Shown: positions 61,220 through 64,000 of the stretch, in pieces
Numbering within the stretch: position 1 is the first letter of the stretch
Layout: each line of letters begins with the position of its first letter
From: Firmicutes bacterium UBA2598
Lineage (GTDB): Bacteria; Bacillota; PH28-bin88
Assembly: GCA_002339345.1 (NCBI GenBank)
Contig: DDKM01000103.1
Coordinates: 1 to 64,000, forward strand
Direction of reading: 5' to 3'
Length of the DNA stretch: 64,000 bases
The notes under the pieces: generated by a model
What the model was told of the DNA's origin: nothing
Database searches by the model: none
The model's input: the letters and a program-made list of their open reading frames with translations, nothing else
Program-made: the position numbers and the translations under genes

Positions 61220-62794
61220 CTATGTTTTGAGGCTGTCCAAACCCCCACGGGGCGGACCGCCACCTTCTTCCTTCTTCTTAATGATTGTATCGATCCGCAA
61301 GATGGCCTCCGCCACCTCTGCCGCGGCCTTCAGGGCATGCAACTTGACAAGGGCGGGGTCAACCACCCCCAGTTCCATCATATCCGCCACTTCCCCTGAA
61401 TCGCAATCCACCGCCAGGGATACAGAGGACCTTTCCGCCTGTGCCGCCAGGACATCCCCCAGTTTTTCCAGCGGGTTAAAACCGGCATTGGCGATGATCT
61501 GGGAAAACGGGCGCTGCAGCGCTGCCACCACACAATCAACCCCATAGGCAGCCATACCTCGCACCTCATTACGCAGACCCTCCACATGGCGAGCAGCTGC
61601 CAGTTCAATGGACCCGCCACCCGGTACAATCCCGCCGGTCACTGCCGCCTGCACCGCGGCGGCTGCGTCTTTGGCAATTCTTTCCCGCTCCCCTACCACC
61701 TCATCGGTGGCCGCTCCAACCAGCAGGGTGGCCAACGGCTTACCCCCACCGGCCAGGATCCTTACCTGTTCCAGTTTTTCATCCACCACCACCCGCCCTG
61801 CCGTGCCAAGGCAGCGGGCCAGATCGGCGACATCCCGCCGCAACCCTGATCGTTTTATCAACCGCGCCCCACAGTGCTCGGCGGTACGGACCAGTTCCTT
61901 GTGGGAAACGCGCTGGATCACCATAATTCCGGCCTCGGTCAGTATTTCCTCCGCCTCGTCATCCACTCCCCGGTCCACCAGGATTAGCTGAACGCCAAGG
62001 GCAACCAGCTTGGCCAGGTGCCGCCGGAACTCCTCCCGTAGGGCCAGGTACCGCTGGAAGCCCGCCTCCGTTCCCAGCGCCTCATCCTCCAGCGCCTCCG
62101 GCTCCAGGGCATCATCAACCACCAGCACCCGGGCATCATGTAGTTCCCTGGGCATTTCCCTATTCATCCGGTCCTTACTAATAATGGTGCCGGAAAAAAC
62201 GGTGCTTTCCGCTCCAACTTCCGCCACCACCGTATCCGCCAGCCGGAAAAATGGGTCTTGCAGTTTTTCCAGTCCAGTTAACCTGGCATCCTCCACCACC
62301 AGTTCGGCAATATCTCCGTGCCCCCGGCCAGCTACCAGCGCTACCCTGGTCAGCAGGGGATCATCCAAACTGTGCACTGGCCTGGCCTGCTCCCGGATAA
62401 ATGTCAAAGCCCTTTGCACCCCCGCCCGGATACCTTCAATCACCCTGGCCACCGGTACTCCCCGGACCACCTGGTCCAGACCTGAAGCCACCAGGGTGCC
62501 GGCCAGGATGGTAGTGGTGGTGGTGCCATCCCCCACCTGTTCCTGTTGGGACTTGGCAGCATTGATGAGTATCCTGGCCGCCGGGTGGTTGACCTCCATC
62601 AAATTGAGGATGGTCAAGCCGTCGTTGGTAATCACCACGTCGCCGAATTTATCCACCAGCATGGTGTCAAGACCCTTCGGTCCAATGGTACCCTCCACTG
62701 CTGTGGAAATGGCCCGCAGGGCATTGGTGTTGGTCATCAGCGCGGCCAGGCGCTCATCTACTTCGGTATTCTGGCTGACCTGCTTGACGCTCAA
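61220..62794 (-). CDS. Archaeal-like (group II-type) chaperonin in a bacterial dnaK operon
   Basis: A 524-residue TCP-1/thermosome-family chaperonin, not GroEL. The equatorial domain shows GTIGPKGLDTMLVDKFGDVVITNDGLTIL (in part), GDGTTTTTILAG for ATP, and the C-terminal half VTGGIVPGGGSIELAAARH and DCDSGEVADMMELGVVDPALVKLHAL, all group II signatures. The apical and protrusion region lies at about residues 205-330. It would form a built-in-lid double ring without GroES. It sits between hrcA and grpE, the position reported for the bacterial archaeal-like chaperonins of Carboxydothermus and relatives. The C-terminal tail is GGGPPRGGLDSLKT rather than a GGM repeat. Confidence 0.95.
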   Translation of the reverse strand: MSVKQVSQNTEVDERLAALMTNTNALRAISTAVEGTIGPKGLDTMLVDKFGDVVITNDGLTILNLMEVNHPAARILINAAKSQQEQVGDGTTTTTILAGTLVASGLDQVVRGVPVARVIEGIRAGVQRALTFIREQARPVHSLDDPLLTRVALVAGRGHGDIAELVVEDARLTGLEKLQDPFFRLADTVVAEVGAESTVFSGTIISKDRMNREMPRELHDARVLVVDDALEPEALEDEALGTEAGFQRYLALREEFRRHLAKLVALGVQLILVDRGVDDEAEEILTEAGIMVIQRVSHKELVRTAEHCGARLIKRSGLRRDVADLARCLGTAGRVVVDEKLEQVRILAGGGKPLATLLVGAATDEVVGERERIAKDAAAAVQAAVTGGIVPGGGSIELAAARHVEGLRNEVRGMAAYGVDCVVAALQRPFSQIIANAGFNPLEKLGDVLAAQAERSSVSLAVDCDSGEVADMMELGVVDPALVKLHALKAAAEVAEAILRIDTIIKKKEEGGGPPRGGLDSLKT

Positions 62795-62830
62795 AAGACT
62801 GCCCCCGTTTCAACACTCCCCCCAGGGAGC

Positions 62831-63850
62831 TTATTTTATCATTTTTGCCAGGAAATCGGAAAGATGCACGGAAATATAATCAACCAGGCTGAGGGCCCGG
62901 GCATAATCCATCCTGGTAGGGCCGATAATACCCACCATCCCCACCACTTCACCGTCCAGGTGATAGGTGGCGGTTACCAGGCTGCAGTCGGCAAAACCTT
63001 CGTGCCTATTTTCCCCGCCAATCCGGACAGCTAAACCGGACGGCTGTTCCTGCATCAGCTCCCGGATGACGTTGCCCTGTTCCAGAATGGACAATAAGTT
63101 CTTAACCCTGGAAACGTCCCGGAACTCCGGCTGGTTTAAAATATTCAGCATCCCGCCAAGGAAAACCCTGTTTTCCTGGTTAGAGCGGAACAGTTCCTCC
63201 ACCACATCCAGCACCGCGCCGACAAGCTGCCGCTGCCGGTGCAACTCCCGGTAGATATCCGCCAGGGTTTCCCGCTGGATACGCTCCATGCTTACCCCGT
63301 GCAGTCTGCTGTTTAATACCTCCGAGATTCTCTCCAAATCCATGGAGGTGATGGAAAGGGGAATCTCCATTAACCGGTGCTCCACCACCTTGGCATCGGT
63401 GACCACCACCAACAGGGCCTTTCCCGGTTCCAGGTGCAAAAACTGAATCCTGTAGATGCTTTTACCCACCTGCGGACCCAAAGCCACTGCCGCATAATTG
63501 GTCATTTGGGACAGGGTGGCGGCAGATTGCTGGATTACCGTTTCGATTTCCTGCATTTTACGGGTAAAGGATTGACGGATATATTCCTCATCATCCCGAC
63601 CCAGGGCATACTTTTCCATTAAACAGTCTACAAAGTAACGGTAACCCTTGTCAGACGGGATACGACCGGCGGAAGTGTGCGGCTGTTCAATCAGTCCCAT
63701 TTCCTCCAGATCCGCCATTTCGTTTCTGATGGTAGCGGGGCTGACCCCTAGATTATATTTCCGGGCAATGGTACGGGAACCCACCGGCTCGGCGGTGGCG
63801 ACATAGTCCTGTACAATGGCTGCCAGGACCCGTTTTTTCCGTTCATCCAT
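62831..63850 (-). CDS. hrcA: Heat-inducible repressor HrcA
   Basis: A 339-residue repressor of the CIRCE regulon. The N-terminal winged helix (VLAAIVQDYVATAEPVGSRTIARKY and NEMADLEEMGLIEQPHTSAGRIPSDKGYRYFVD, quoted in parts) is full length, with the GAF-like dimer domain after it. ATG at 63850 has GGGAGG eight bases upstream. First gene of the heat-shock operon, autoregulated by the CIRCE element upstream. Confidence 0.95.
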   Translation of the reverse strand: MDERKKRVLAAIVQDYVATAEPVGSRTIARKYNLGVSPATIRNEMADLEEMGLIEQPHTSAGRIPSDKGYRYFVDCLMEKYALGRDDEEYIRQSFTRKMQEIETVIQQSAATLSQMTNYAAVALGPQVGKSIYRIQFLHLEPGKALLVVVTDAKVVEHRLMEIPLSITSMDLERISEVLNSRLHGVSMERIQRETLADIYRELHRQRQLVGAVLDVVEELFRSNQENRVFLGGMLNILNQPEFRDVSRVKNLLSILEQGNVIRELMQEQPSGLAVRIGGENRHEGFADCSLVTATYHLDGEVVGMVGIIGPTRMDYARALSLVDYISVHLSDFLAKMIK

Positions 63851-63880
63851 GCTGGATCCCTCCCATCCCATTGGTTTCTG

Positions 63881-63907
63881 TTAGCACTCTATTGAAATGA
63901 GTGCTAG
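63881..63907. promoter_or_regulatory. CIRCE operator of the heat-shock operon
   Basis: TTAGCACTC, nine bases, GAGTGCTAG: the HrcA-binding inverted repeat with one mismatch at the outer end. It lies 31 bases before the hrcA start. A further TAGCACTAA (63927-63935, plus) can pair with the same arm. Confidence 0.95.
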
Positions 63908-63922
63908 TGTAAATGCACTTAA

Positions 63923-63952
63923 AAAATAGCACTAACAACCTATTTTTGTCAA
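63923..63952 (-). promoter_or_regulatory. Sigma-A promoter of hrcA
   Basis: Minus strand TTGACA (63952-63947), 18 bases, TATTTT (63928-63923). The start site would fall at about 63915, placing CIRCE just inside the transcript. The -35 contains the hemW stop codon. Confidence 0.7.
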
Positions 63953-64000
63953 GGGCCTAGGAAGTGAACAAACACCTCGTTGGCCACTGGCAACGCCCTT
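63949..64000 (-). CDS. hemW: HemW-like radical SAM protein, C-terminus only
   Basis: The last 16 codons, ending ...LPVANEVFVHFLGP then TGA. The pattern L-P-V-A/S-N-E-V-F-V-x-F-L is the usual C-terminus of HemW (formerly HemN-like), and hemW-hrcA-grpE-dnaK is the standard Firmicutes order. The rest of the gene is off the right edge. Confidence 0.7.
   Translation of the reverse strand, partial: RALPVANEVFVHFLGP

Noticed and set aside
1..64000. CRISPR array, prophage or toxin-antitoxin system
   Set aside because: No regular repeat-spacer pattern, phage structural genes or recognisable toxin-antitoxin pair was seen.

Overview
The window reads as one chromosomal segment of a Gram-positive, spore-forming, anaerobic clostridium. 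The closest style is the Peptococcaceae / Desulfotomaculum-Pelotomaculum-Carboxydothermus group. Evidence: sporulation genes yqfC and yqfD, a T-box in front of glyQS, CIRCE/HrcA control, an rpoD-dnaG pair, the Firmicutes block recO-era-cdd-dgkA-ybeY-yqfF-phoH, many GTG and TTG starts with strong Shine-Dalgarno (SD) sites, and an archaeal-like chaperonin inside the dnaK operon. The genus is inference.

Layout. 1-113: first codons of a YeiH-type membrane protein. 662-2371: queD-queE-queC (preQ0 synthesis). 2428-6484: small ferredoxin, RNase P RNA, RNase HI-like protein, zinc-ribbon coiled-coil protein, NIF3 and TrmK. 6632-10554: two tRNAs, an IS200/IS605-type right-end relic touching the rpoD stop codon, rpoD, dnaG and a YaiI-family protein. 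10682-11923: an unlisted small membrane peptide, a candidate pseudoknotted RNA, and dgt. 12346-15022: a two-part Na+/solute symporter and a small membrane protein. 15033-15501: terminators enclosing mobile-element debris. 15533-19640: CstA-type transporter with its LytS/LytTR sensor pair. 19747-20072: a decayed multihaem cytochrome c gene.

20092-30843 is a catabolic island for lysine fermentation: kamA, kdd, kamB, kamD, kamE, kal and kce in one minus-strand run, then an NhaC-type transporter and a PAS/sigma-54 activator. L-lysine would be converted via beta-lysine, 3,5-diaminohexanoate and 3-keto-5-aminohexanoate to acetoacetate and 3-aminobutyryl-CoA, then crotonyl-CoA. It is followed by a group II intron relic and acetyl-CoA synthetase. 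33454-37596 is ppdK, its regulatory kinase/phosphatase and a CcpN-like repressor (pyruvate/PEP switch). 37751-41047 is glyS-glyQ with a T-box leader.

41062-58553 is a nearly continuous minus-strand housekeeping block: recO, era, cdd, a DUF3048 lipoprotein, dgkA, ybeY, yqfF, phoH, yqfD, yqfC, floA, nfeD, rpsU, hit, mtaB, rsmE, prmA and dnaJ. The right end is the heat-shock operon hrcA - group II-like chaperonin - grpE - dnaK - dnaJ under CIRCE, followed by the last codons of hemW.

The most notable items are the chaperonin inside hrcA-grpE-dnaK, the cytochrome pseudogene, two group II intron relics, the IS relic at rpoD, heptad repeats in RNase P RNA, the possible pseudoknotted RNA next to dgt, and the kam island that carries KamB but no KamC nearby. 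All calls come from reading the sequence; no database search was run.
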